64,000 nucleotides of DNA, from NCBI GenBank assembly GCA_023266115.1, contig JAHFRU010000004.1:1-64000 (forward strand), given 5' to 3'. The notes beneath the pieces were generated by a model. The model did no database searches. It saw only the letters and a program-made list of their open reading frames with translations, and was not told where the DNA came from. The stretch is from Gammaproteobacteria bacterium (lineage in GTDB: Bacteria; Pseudomonadota; Gammaproteobacteria; VBWC01). Positions 1 to 8,148 of this stretch are shown here, one piece after another. A program made the translations under genes and the position numbers. Each line of letters starts with the position of its first letter. Position 1 is the first letter of the stretch.

Positions 1-103
1 CCGGTGCGAAAAGACCCTTGCGGTACAAAACTCGCGCGGCAATGTAGAAGCGGAAGGAACGGTTCTGCCAAGCGATGTACTTCAACTCATGCGCGCGAAA
101 CAT
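1..103 (-). CDS. Partial unknown protein of cassette 4, cut by window edge
   Basis: The frame opens with ATG at 103, sixteen bases inside the cassette 4 leading core, and stays open to position 1, giving 34 residues. The peptide begins MFRAHELKYIAWQNRSF and continues through an IAARVLY stretch. This aromatic and Arg/Leu-rich start faintly resembles the first helix of HEPN-like helical proteins, which is weak inference from so few residues. Placement just after the attC core and the open frame argue for a real cassette gene. No clear Shine-Dalgarno sequence precedes it. Confidence 0.4.
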   Translation of the reverse strand, partial: MFRAHELKYIAWQNRSFRFYIAARVLYRKGLFAP

Positions 104-113
104 TGGCTATGAC

Positions 114-177
114 GCCCAACGTTCAAATTGAGGGGCGCGCCGCTTTTGGCGCGTCCCTCTCGAACGTAGGGTTAGAC
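114..177 (-). other. attC site closing cassette 3
   Basis: This is an imperfect palindrome. On the - strand it starts with inverse core GTCTAAC (171-177) and ends with core GTTGGGC (114-120). Between them are GC-rich complementary arms around GGGGCGCGCC and GGCGCGTCCC. The inverse core complements the GTTAGAC core that opens cassette 3 at 444-450, which ties this site to that cassette. Confidence 0.88.
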
Positions 178-449
178 CTAGCTTGTGGTTTGAACGAAAA
201 ACGAAGTAAGGGAGAAACACCCTTGCGGATGCCCAATTGATACTGGCCCCGATCAATTGCCTGCGCCACGGAATAATAACTCCGGGAAAAGTCGGCCTCC
301 CTCGGGGGTACACAAAAATTTGAGCAAGAAACCACCCCCTTTCGACTGCCATGAATGACAGCGATCAGATGTTGCCACTTGCTATGCATCGGCGCAAGGT
401 TTTCGTTTTTTTCTTGAAAGATCGCATAAAGAGGGTTTGAGAGGTCTAA
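120..449 (-). mobile_element. Integron cassette 3, no convincing gene
   Basis: This is a cassette of about 330 bp between two attC cores. On the - strand there are overlapping open frames of 81 residues (from 352) and 88 residues (from 389). Both run into the attC hairpin and have an Arg/Pro-rich composition typical of chance translation. A 20-codon frame from 427 starts MRSFKKKTKTLRRC and ends at a stop in the same frame as the 81-residue frame. None is preceded by a clear ribosome site. It may be a gene-less or RNA-encoding cassette, or hold a very small or decayed gene. Confidence 0.6.
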
Positions 450-501
450 CGGCTGAATTCAGCGGACGCCGAAGGCGGTCCGCTGGAATGATGGGTTGGG
501 C
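444..501 (-). other. attC site closing cassette 2
   Basis: On the - strand it runs from inverse core GCCCAAC (495-501) to core GTTAGAC (444-450). An inner hairpin built from GCGGACCGCC and GGCGTCCGC lies between them, with ATTC-containing outer arms as in classical attC sites. The inverse core complements the GTTGGGC core at 911-917 that opens cassette 2. Confidence 0.9.
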
Positions 502-504
502 GTC

Positions 505-891
505 TTACCACGGCCCACCCGTGACTTTGACCTCGAACTCGGCCGTGACGGGCTGAACGAATGTGTTGTTTCGCATGCGGATGTTCGAACCGCCGGAAAT
601 GCGAATACCGGAACCGGTAGCACCGACAAGACTGCGATAGTAGCGCTCAACAATGGCTCGGAACGCTTCGTAATTGAAGGGCCCTTTGTAGTTTGCGGGA
701 TTGGACACCTCAAGCGCGGATGTTTCAAATGAGCCACCGATGGACTGCTTGATGTCCGCATGTAGCGCTTCATATTTCTTTCCTTCAATCTCCATATCGA
801 AAAAGACCCGGGAGACCATGTGCTCGTCGTTGCTCCCATAGTCTTGTGAGTCTTGGATCAACTTTTGAAGCGTGATTATTGCGGTTGCCAT
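505..891 (-). CDS. Unknown 128-residue integron cassette protein
   Basis: I do not recognise this protein. It is the only gene of cassette 2. Its ATG lies 25 bp inside the cassette and is preceded by a good ribosome site (AAAGGAG), and its stop lies directly beside the attC site, a compact fit typical of real cassette genes. The product is soluble-looking, with no signal peptide or membrane segment. It has a helical N-terminus (MATAIITLQKLIQD), a central acidic and aromatic region with FFDMEIEGKKYEALHAD, and a Gly/Ser-rich stretch (TGSGIRISGGSNIRMRNN) before a beta-like C-terminal end (TAEFEVKVTGGPW). No catalytic motif is evident. Confidence 0.75.
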   Translation of the reverse strand: MATAIITLQKLIQDSQDYGSNDEHMVSRVFFDMEIEGKKYEALHADIKQSIGGSFETSALEVSNPANYKGPFNYEAFRAIVERYYRSLVGATGSGIRISGGSNIRMRNNTFVQPVTAEFEVKVTGGPW

Positions 892-910
892 TCGAGGCTC
901 CTTTCAAGAC

Positions 911-970
911 GCCCAACGCCTGAATTAAGCCGCGCCGCGAAGCGGCGTCGGCTTGAATGAATTGTTAGAG
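911..970 (-). other. attC site closing cassette 1
   Basis: On the - strand this is a classical short attC. Inverse core CTCTAAC (964-970) is followed by ATTCATTCAAG, a GCCGACGCCGC/GCGGCGCGGC hairpin, TTAATTCAGG and core GTTGGGC (911-917). The inverse core is the exact complement of GTTAGAG at 1747-1753, the junction with attI, so the cassette 1 circle can be reconstructed. Confidence 0.93.
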
Positions 971-980
971 TGCATCTGAG

Positions 981-1688
981 CTACGCCTGAAGTGCAACTA
1001 GCTCAGCGATCTTCTGCGCGACTACAGCCATTGAATCTTCTGCGGTATCTAGACCACTTCTGGAAGCAAGCATAGGGCTAACATTGCGAAGAGCGTCATA
1101 AGTCGTGTTATGCACGATAGGAACAAGCTGATTACGTGCCAACAGGGTCGAAAGCTCTTTGTCGGCGACACTTTCTTTTGGCAGTCGCTCAAGAAGCGCA
1201 GGCGTTACAAGCACAAGCCCGATTTTTGAGTTCGCTAAGCCCTTGTCGATGGCGCGCATCATCGGTACACCGAGGCCAAGGTCCTTCTCACTGAACCAAA
1301 CTTTGACGCCAGCTGCCACGAGCAACTCATGCAGCTCTTTAGCTGATTCTTGCCGGTCGTCCCATGCGTGGCATAGAAATACGTCACGGAGGTCGGGTTG
1401 CTGAACTGCCCGCGCTTCAACGGTTTGGCGGATCGGTGTCAGTGCCACGATTTGGGCAGGCGTATATGAAACAGATGAGCTCGCTCTCGACCAGCGTGGT
1501 CTTGAACTGCTGCTGGATCTGCCACTGCCGCCGCCACTACTGCTATAGCTGCCTCCGCTGCTGCCCGACGACGAGTATGGCGAGCTGTAACCGCTGTAGC
1601 CGTAGTTGCTGCGGTAACGGCACGCTGGACACGCTGCTGCCGCTGCCGCTGAGTGATGTCCGCGTACTGGAGCTGTGCATCTAGCCAT
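981..1688 (-). CDS. TIR-domain protein with Cys/His N-terminus (cassette 1)
   Basis: This 235-residue protein is the only gene of the integrase-proximal cassette. Residues 1-23 carry a possible zinc knuckle (C4, H11/H12, then CPAC at 20-23). Residues 27-75 are a low-complexity Ser/Gly/Tyr/Arg linker. Residues 101-235 form a TIR domain: RDVFLCHAWDD (strand A), then VKVWFSEKDLGLG with candidate catalytic Glu134, then MRAIDKGLANSKIGLVLVTP. Bacterial TIR domains commonly hydrolyse NAD+ or make cyclic ADP-ribose signals, often in antiphage defence. That activity is inferred here from the family and the Glu, not shown. I recall similar Cys/His-Ser-rich-TIR architectures in other bacteria. A G-rich site (GGGGGGA) precedes the ATG. 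As first cassette it would be best placed for expression from an integron promoter. Confidence 0.82.
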   Translation of the reverse strand: MARCTAPVRGHHSAAAAAACPACRYRSNYGYSGYSSPYSSSGSSGGSYSSSGGGSGRSSSSSRPRWSRASSSVSYTPAQIVALTPIRQTVEARAVQQPDLRDVFLCHAWDDRQESAKELHELLVAAGVKVWFSEKDLGLGVPMMRAIDKGLANSKIGLVLVTPALLERLPKESVADKELSTLLARNQLVPIVHNTTYDALRNVSPMLASRSGLDTAEDSMAVVAQKIAELVALQA

Positions 1689-1746
1689 CTTGTGATCCCC
1701 CCATTTGCTTTTGGTATTTCAAGTAGCGACTAAGTTTGTTGATGCG

Positions 1747-1866
1747 CTCTAACTAGTATTCGACACCCTAATTGGTGTCTTGTTTTACACCAACATGGTG
1801 TGTAACACTTTCTCGTCTTACATAAATCAATTACTTAAACCGAATACTACCGGGAAATACACCCTA
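1747..1866. other. attI region and integrase/array intergenic segment
   Basis: The recombined junction core GTTAGAG (- strand, 1747-1753) marks the boundary between cassette 1 and the resident attI. The remaining sequence up to the probable integrase start is AT-rich and repeats the motif ACACC. A 10-bp direct repeat, ACACCCTAAT, occurs at 1763-1772 and 1859-1868, and further ACACC copies occur at 1787 and 1882. Some of these may be integrase-binding repeats of attI. The cassette promoter should also lie here, but I see no convincing -35/-10 pair on the - strand. Confidence 0.7.
1762..1801. promoter_or_regulatory. Paired ACACC/GGTGT palindromes upstream of intI
   Basis: There are two inverted repeats 24 bp apart. 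One is GACACC-6-GGTGTC at 1762-1779. The other is ACACCA-3-TGGTGT at 1787-1801, extendable to TTACAC and GTGTAA. A weak promoter on the + strand could be TTGTTT (1780-1785) with TAACAC (1803-1808), spacer 17, which would put the second palindrome between -35 and -10. This does not match the LexA box seen elsewhere in the window, so a different regulator or IntI itself may bind. Function is inferred. Confidence 0.4.
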
Positions 1867-2886
1867 ATGAAATCGGAAAGTACACCACGAGTAACGGATG
1901 CCATTACCAATACGGGATTGGCGCCTTCAAAGCCTCGGCTGATGGATCAGGCACGGGACCGGCTGCGCACCATGCACTACAGTTTGCGCACCGAACATGC
2001 GTACCTGGGATGGATCAAACGCTTTATTCTGTTTAATGATAAACGCCATCCGCTGGAATTGTCGGCAGCGGATGTCGAGCGTTTTCTTTCTCACCTTGCC
2101 GTAGCCGGCAATGTGGCGGCTTCGACGCAAAATCAGGCGTTGGCAGCGGTATTGTTTCTGTACAAGGAGGTGTTAGGGCATCCGTTACCCTGGCTGGACA
2201 ATCTTACCCGCGCGAAACGGCCGGCACGTTTACCGGTGGTGTTAACGGTAACCGAGACGCAAGCGGTGTTGAGCCGGGTACCCGGCACGGTGGGGCTGGT
2301 GTTGCGCCTGTTGTACGGCACCGGCATGCGGCTGATGGAAGCCGTGCGATTGCGGGTCAAGGATGTTGAGTTTGAGCGCCGTGAAATCGTGGTGCGCGAT
2401 GGCAAGGGGCAGAAGGACCGGGTGACGATGTTGCCGGAGTCTTTGATCGCGCCGCTGGGTGAGCATCTGGCGCAGGTAAAAGTCTTGCATGAGCAGGCAC
2501 GTGCGGCGGGACATGGTGACGTCTATCTGCCCTATGCTCTGGCGCGCAAGTATCCAAATGCCGGCCGCGAATGGGGCTGGCAATATGTGTTTCCGGCGCG
2601 CGATATTTCGATTGATCCGCGCTCGGGCGCGCGGCGCCGTCATCATCTGGACGAGAAGGCGGTGCAGCGGGCGATGAAGCAGTCGGTGCGCGATTCCGGT
2701 ATGGTCAAACCCGCAACCCCGCATACTTTGCGCCACTCATTCGCCACCCACCTGCTGGAAGGCGGGTACGATATCCGCACTGTGCAGGAACTGCTCGGGC
2801 ACAAGGACGTGACGACGACGATGATTTACACGCACGTGTTGAACAAGGGCGGACGGGGCGTGCGCAGTCCGCTGGACCGCATGTGA
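1867..2886 (+). CDS. intI: Integron integrase IntI (tyrosine recombinase)
   Basis: IntI catalyses attC x attI and attC x attC recombination to insert, shuffle and excise cassettes. From ATG 1867 the product has 339 residues. It has an N-terminal SAM-like DNA-binding domain ([20 protein letters not shown] onward) and a C-terminal catalytic domain with the conserved Arg in [13 protein letters not shown], the beta-hairpin Lys in [20 protein letters not shown], the second His in [15 protein letters not shown] and its Tyr nucleophile. The integron-specific extra segment is present ([13 protein letters not shown] onward to [14 protein letters not shown]), as is the typical C-terminal [12 protein letters not shown]. 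An ATG at 1780 would add 29 residues of poor similarity and lies in the palindromic region, so 1867 is preferred. All catalytic residues are intact, suggesting a working enzyme. Confidence 0.95.
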   Translation: MKSESTPRVTDAITNTGLAPSKPRLMDQARDRLRTMHYSLRTEHAYLGWIKRFILFNDKRHPLELSAADVERFLSHLAVAGNVAASTQNQALAAVLFLYKEVLGHPLPWLDNLTRAKRPARLPVVLTVTETQAVLSRVPGTVGLVLRLLYGTGMRLMEAVRLRVKDVEFERREIVVRDGKGQKDRVTMLPESLIAPLGEHLAQVKVLHEQARAAGHGDVYLPYALARKYPNAGREWGWQYVFPARDISIDPRSGARRRHHLDEKAVQRAMKQSVRDSGMVKPATPHTLRHSFATHLLEGGYDIRTVQELLGHKDVTTTMIYTHVLNKGGRGVRSPLDRM

Positions 2887-2939
2887 CATCGTTCCTGTAA
2901 CGGGATAATGGACCGAACCATCACGCCGCACCTTTCCCG

Positions 2940-3695
2940 CTAGCCAATCATCAGCTTCACACCGATCAGCAAGGTAATCACTTCGAAGACGCGTTTGATC
3001 GCGCCGCTGCCCTTGATGATAGCGAGGTGCGCGCCGATGTAGCCGCCGATCAGCGAACCCGCCAGCAGTGCCGGCAGCCAGTCCCATTTGATCTCGCCGA
3101 GCAGGCCAAGCGTGACCGCGCCGGTGCCGTTCCAGAACATGCCGACAAGAATCAGGGTGTAGGCGACGGCGCGTTTGTAGTCGAGCCCGAACCAGTAGAC
3201 CAGCCACAGGGTGACAAACAAGCCGGTGCCGGAGGTCAACGAACCGTTCAGGATGCCGATAACGAACAGAACCAGCCCGCCGCCGAGATACCCCCGTGTA
3301 TCACGGTGGGCCGGAACATGGCTCTGGCCGAGGCCGGGTTTGAGCCAGGAATAAATACCCAGCGCGGCGGTCAAAACCCCCAGGGCGATTTCCGCCGGGC
3401 GGTCAGGAATTCTGAGTATGACGATGGCACCGAGTAAAACGCCGGGCAGTCCGGCGGCCAGGATAAACAGCGCGAAGCGGCGTTCGATGGTCGAGGCGCG
3501 CCTGTGCCGCAGAGTCGCGCCGATGCCAAGCGCGACACTCGCCACCTTGTGCGTGGCGAGCGCGATGCCGAACGGCAGGCCGAGGAAGATCAGCACCGGG
3601 AACTGGATCAACCCGGCGCCACCGCCGGCGAACGCGGAGAAGATGTTCGCGACCAGCGAGATGACAAACAATACGAGCTGGTCTATCCAGTCCAT
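2940..3695 (-). CDS. TauE/SafE-family anion exporter
   Basis: This is a 251-residue polytopic membrane protein with about seven or eight hydrophobic segments. It has the typical TauE/SafE (former DUF81) start, including the glycine-rich AFAGGGAGLIQFPVL motif in helix 1-2 and an internal repeat with NGSLTSGTGLFVTLWLVYW. Members export sulfite, sulfoacetate or other organosulfur anions across the inner membrane. The substrate here cannot be read from the sequence. It stands alone, tail-to-tail with the integrase gene and divergent from the DUF4124 gene, with about 60 bp between them. Confidence 0.88.
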   Translation of the reverse strand: MDWIDQLVLFVISLVANIFSAFAGGGAGLIQFPVLIFLGLPFGIALATHKVASVALGIGATLRHRRASTIERRFALFILAAGLPGVLLGAIVILRIPDRPAEIALGVLTAALGIYSWLKPGLGQSHVPAHRDTRGYLGGGLVLFVIGILNGSLTSGTGLFVTLWLVYWFGLDYKRAVAYTLILVGMFWNGTGAVTLGLLGEIKWDWLPALLAGSLIGGYIGAHLAIIKGSGAIKRVFEVITLLIGVKLMIG

Positions 3696-3756
3696 GTCCG
3701 TTGGTCCCCCGGGTCGATCGAGTGACTAATTTATTACCGCTTACTATACTTGTGCC

Positions 3757-4443
3757 ATGCATCGCTTGCTGTTTCCCGACATCGCCGACCTGACAAGAAT
3801 CGTCCCGCTGCTGCTTCTTTTCGGCGTGCTGTTCATGATAACGCCGGACGATGCGCTGGCGGCGAAATTCTACCGTTGGGTGGATGAAAGCGGACAGGTG
3901 TATTACAGCGACAAGGTGCCGCCGGAACACATCCGGCAAAAGCGCGAGGAGCTGAACGACCGCGGTCTGGTCGTCAATACCGTCGATGCGGCAAAGACGC
4001 CGGAGCAATTTGCCGAGGAAGACCGCCAGGCCAAACTGCGCGAGGCGGAAGCAAGCCGGCGCAAGGCGGTCGAGCTGCACGATCAGTGGCTGGTATCGAC
4101 CTATCGCAACGAGCAGGACCTGATCCGCGCGCGCGACGACAAGCTCGCCTCCGTCGAGGCCGCCGCCAAACTGACCCGCGAACGGGTCGACGCACTCAAG
4201 CGGGAATTACAGGGGCTGCGTACCCAGGCCGCCAATCATGAGCGCGCGGGCCAGGCGGTACCGGAGCAGCTGGTAAAGGATATCGACGACGTCGAGCGCC
4301 AGGTCGCCGTCAATCTGGATTTCTTCCTGCGGAAAAAACAGGAACAGGCGCAATTGAAAACCGACTACGACCGCGACCTCGAAAGGCTCGGCGAGCTGCT
4401 GGGGAACAAGAACGCGGGGAGTCAGGCCCTGGGGGGCAGGTAA
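3757..4443 (+). CDS. DUF4124-domain exported protein with coiled coil
   Basis: This is a 228-residue protein. A hydrophobic N-terminal segment (IVPLLLLFGVLFMITP) ends in an Ala-rich ALAA region, consistent with a signal peptide. The mature part starts with a DUF4124 domain: KFYRWVDESGQVYYSD followed by KVPPEH. From about residue 80 onward it is charged and helical (Glu/Arg/Lys/Gln-rich), likely a coiled coil. Such proteins are common in beta- and gammaproteobacteria and probably act in the periplasm, but their role is unknown. The gene ends 10 bp before the convergent argB stop. Confidence 0.8.
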   Translation: MHRLLFPDIADLTRIVPLLLLFGVLFMITPDDALAAKFYRWVDESGQVYYSDKVPPEHIRQKREELNDRGLVVNTVDAAKTPEQFAEEDRQAKLREAEASRRKAVELHDQWLVSTYRNEQDLIRARDDKLASVEAAAKLTRERVDALKRELQGLRTQAANHERAGQAVPEQLVKDIDDVERQVAVNLDFFLRKKQEQAQLKTDYDRDLERLGELLGNKNAGSQALGGR

Positions 4444-4453
4444 CGGCGGCGGC

Positions 4454-5374
<921 letters not shown>

Positions 5375-5430
5375 TCATGGTGACTGGTGGTTATTCTCGC
5401 AAAACGGCAACCGCTTCGCTCCGATCACGG

Positions 5431-5499
5431 CTGGATTCCGGGTCTACGCCCGGAATGACGAAGGCAGGAGTGTCATTCCCGCGAAAGCGGGAATCCAGC
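5431..5499. repeat. Dispersed REP-like inverted repeat
   Basis: Two hairpin units lie back to back. CTGGATTCCGGG with CCCGGAATGACG is at 5431-5460, and GTCATTCCCGC with GCGGGAATCCAG is at 5472-5498. The whole block begins CTGGATTCC and ends GGAATCCAG, so it is also palindromic at larger scale. A related copy is at 16714-16852. It lies in the gap between argB and the phosphomutase gene, possibly as a structured intercistronic element or a short non-autonomous repeat. Confidence 0.75.
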
Positions 5500-5582
5500 C
5501 CTTCCAACAATCACCGACCCCCGGCCGACGACACACCCTGACCACAACGACAACTTATTCAGACCCATCGCAGGCCGCTGTC

Positions 5583-8123
5583 TCAGAACGGCAGTGTCAG
5601 CTCGTGATCGATACCAAGGATCAGTTTACGGAAATCCTCCTGGATGCGGGTCATCGCCTGCGGATTATCCGCCTCGAAGCGCAGTACCAGGCAAGGCGTG
5701 GTGTTCGATGCGCGCACCAGGCCCCAGCCGTCGCTGAAGTCGACGCGGATACCGTCGATCGCGGTTATCGAGGCGTGCGGGAAACTCGCTGCCCTGGTGA
5801 GCTCGTCCATGAACTTGAAATGGTCCTTGTCACCCATCTCCAGCCGCAGTTCCGGCGTGTTCAGCGCGTTTGGCAGTTTGCTGAATACCTCGCTGGTCTT
5901 GCCCTTGTGATTCGACAGTATCTCCAGCAGGCGCGCGGCCGTGTACAACGCGTCATCGAAGCCGTACCAGCGTTCCTTGAAAAAGATATGACCGCTCATC
6001 TCGCCGGCCAGCAGCGCGCCGGTTTCTTTCATCCTCGCCTTGATCAGCGAGTGACCGGTCTTCCACATCACCGCATTGCCACCGTCGCCCTTGATCGACT
6101 TGGCGAGGTTTCGCGAACACTTGACGTCGAAGATGATCTCCGCGCCGGGGTTGCGGCTCAGCACATCGCGCGCATACAGCATCATCTGCCGGTCGGGCCA
6201 GATGATTTCGCCGGAGGAATCGACCACGCCAAGCCGGTCGCCGTCGCCGTCCAGCGCCAGGCCGATGTCCGCGCCCTGCTGTTTGACGTGACGAATCAGG
6301 TCTTGCAGATTTTCCGGCTGACTGGGGTCCGGATGATGGTTGGGGAAGTTGCCATCGATGTCGCAGAACAGTTCGGTGACATCGCAGCCGAGTGCCTGCA
6401 GCAACTGCGGCGCTACGTCGCCGGCCGCGCCATTGCCGCAATCCACCACCACCTTCAGCGGCCGCGACAGGCGGATATCGCTGGCAATGCGCTGGATGTA
6501 ATCGGGCGCCACGTTCATCAGTTTGATGCTGCCTGCACCGGTGCGAAAATTCTGCTTTTCGATACGCTCGCGCAGCGCCTGTATCGCGGTACCCGACAGC
6601 GTGTCGCCGCGCAGCACGATCTTCATGCCATTATATTCCGGCGGATTATGGCTGCCGGTGATCATCACGCCGGACGCCGTGTTCATGTAATGGGTCGCGA
6701 AATACAGCACCGGCGTCGGCACCAGGCCGATGTTGATGACATCGCGGCCGGACGCGCAAAGCCCCCTGACCAGCGCTTCGGTAAATTCCGGACCGGACAA
6801 CCGGCCGTCGCGCGCAACGATCACGCTTTGCTGGCCGCGATCAAACGCCTCGCTGCCGATCGCCAGGCCGATGTCATAGACAATCTCCGGCGTCAGCGTC
6901 ACACCGACGATGCCGCGGATATCGTAGGCCTTGAAGATCGACCCCGCCGGCACCTGCGCCCGGTCCGCCACTTCCAGCGTGTCCACGCTCACCGAATTCT
7001 TGTCCTGATACATCAAACCCACCGGCGCATCGCTGTCCGGCGTGTAGGCCCTGGCCGGTTTGCGGTAGGACGTCGTCGGCATCGACGGCGTCATGCTTGT
7101 CAGTATCTCGGCGGCACCTTCGAAATTTTTCAGGCGCATCGTGTGATCGCTGTCCGGCGGACGCGCGACATTCTTTTCGCCGACGATGTCGATCAACGTC
7201 AACAGATCGGTACGTACCAGGCCGGAAAGATAGCGGCCCACGGCGACGATCACCACCCCCAGCAGGATCACCGCCACGGCAAACGGCCACCAGAACTCCT
7301 GGCTGCTGACACCGGCGCCGGAAACCACGGGCCAGTACGCCAGCTCCCAGCGTGTCCCGGGTATGGGTTTGCGCAGCGGGGCACCGCGGTCGCGCAACGC
7401 GCGGTCGCCGTCGGCGGCCAGCACCAGCTCGCTGTCCTTGGCACGTTGCACGATCTCGGCGTAACCGGGCGCGACGATCAGCGACTTCAACGCCTCGCCG
7501 ATCATCGCAACATTAAAACTCAGCAAGACGAAGCCGCCCGCGATATCGTCGGCCGGGCCTTCGACACGCGCAACCATGTCGATATGCTGTTGCGTCGTAC
7601 CGAACATATGGGTCTCAAGCGGTGTCGCCGTCCGTAACGCCGCCTGGCGTATCAGTTCGATGTCGGCAAAACTCAGCCTGGGAAAATCCCCGCCGCCGCT
7701 GGTGGATTCAGTGATATCCGGCTCCAGCAGTGCAACACGCAATGCGGCCGGGAACATTAAACTGAGTTCCGCTTCACGCTGGCGCAGCATCTGCTCATCG
7801 CCCCATTGCAACGCGCGCGCGATGATCGGGTCCGCCGCCAGCGCGCCGACACTCGTTTGATACTGCGCGAGGCGTCCGCCAAACGACGTCACCAGATTCG
7901 TCGCGACCGTTTCGACCTGCCGGGTTTCCGAGTCATCGCTCAGCAGCCCCACCTTGTTGTAGATCACCATGCCGGCCGCGATGATCAGCGCGCAGCCGGC
8001 CACGCTCAACAGCAGAAACAGTTGATCGACGCTGGTCGTCCTGGCGACGTGGCGACGCACACGCGGCGGCTTTTCACCACCACCGCCTGCCGCCGCTTTT
8101 TTGAACGGATTGCCGATTTTCAT
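5583..8123 (-). CDS. algC: Membrane-anchored phosphomannomutase/phosphoglucomutase
   Basis: The C-terminal half (from about residue 394) is a complete alpha-D-phosphohexomutase that interconverts mannose-6-P/mannose-1-P or glucose-6-P/glucose-1-P for nucleotide-sugar, LPS and exopolysaccharide synthesis. Motifs are FKAYDIRG, the catalytic Ser491 in TGSHNPPEYNG and the metal loop DGDGDR at 625-630. The N-terminal 300 residues add a membrane segment at 34-56, a probable periplasmic domain of about 220 residues and a second membrane segment near 278-298, followed by a 90-residue linker. Extended AlgC proteins of this layout are known in Pseudomonas. The extension may sense something outside, which is inference. 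It sits between dut and argB on the same strand. Confidence 0.9.
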   Translation of the reverse strand: MKIGNPFKKAAAGGGGEKPPRVRRHVARTTSVDQLFLLLSVAGCALIIAAGMVIYNKVGLLSDDSETRQVETVATNLVTSFGGRLAQYQTSVGALAADPIIARALQWGDEQMLRQREAELSLMFPAALRVALLEPDITESTSGGGDFPRLSFADIELIRQAALRTATPLETHMFGTTQQHIDMVARVEGPADDIAGGFVLLSFNVAMIGEALKSLIVAPGYAEIVQRAKDSELVLAADGDRALRDRGAPLRKPIPGTRWELAYWPVVSGAGVSSQEFWWPFAVAVILLGVVIVAVGRYLSGLVRTDLLTLIDIVGEKNVARPPDSDHTMRLKNFEGAAEILTSMTPSMPTTSYRKPARAYTPDSDAPVGLMYQDKNSVSVDTLEVADRAQVPAGSIFKAYDIRGIVGVTLTPEIVYDIGLAIGSEAFDRGQQSVIVARDGRLSGPEFTEALVRGLCASGRDVINIGLVPTPVLYFATHYMNTASGVMITGSHNPPEYNGMKIVLRGDTLSGTAIQALRERIEKQNFRTGAGSIKLMNVAPDYIQRIASDIRLSRPLKVVVDCGNGAAGDVAPQLLQALGCDVTELFCDIDGNFPNHHPDPSQPENLQDLIRHVKQQGADIGLALDGDGDRLGVVDSSGEIIWPDRQMMLYARDVLSRNPGAEIIFDVKCSRNLAKSIKGDGGNAVMWKTGHSLIKARMKETGALLAGEMSGHIFFKERWYGFDDALYTAARLLEILSNHKGKTSEVFSKLPNALNTPELRLEMGDKDHFKFMDELTRAASFPHASITAIDGIRVDFSDGWGLVRASNTTPCLVLRFEADNPQAMTRIQEDFRKLILGIDHELTLPF

Positions 8124-8148
8124 GCGTTATCGTTTCGTTTGCATCGGG

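Larger units (their letters stand above)
1..2886. mobile_element. Chromosomal integron, attI end (integrase plus at least four cassettes)
   Basis: The segment holds an integron integrase on the + strand and a cassette array running leftward past the window edge, with cassette genes on the - strand. Cassette junction cores on the - strand lie at 1747-1753 (GTTAGAG), 911-917 (GTTGGGC), 444-450 (GTTAGAC) and 114-120 (GTTGGGC). The attC inverse core of each full cassette is the exact reverse complement of that cassette's own leading core, as expected for mobile circles. Cassettes 1, 2 and 3 are about 836, 467 and 330 bp long. The integrase diverges from the array, which is the usual layout. The platform abuts housekeeping genes and no transposition genes are visible, so it appears to be a sedentary chromosomal integron rather than a transposon-borne one. 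Confidence 0.9.

Noticed and set aside
1780-1866. 29-residue N-terminal extension of the integrase from ATG 1780
   Set aside because: These codons overlap the palindromic regulatory region and do not resemble integrase N-termini. ATG 1867 leads directly into the typical sequence.
5604-7637. 677-codon open frame on the + strand opposite algC
   Set aside because: It is antisense to the phosphohexomutase, whose motifs and codon use are clear. The antisense translation shows no family features.
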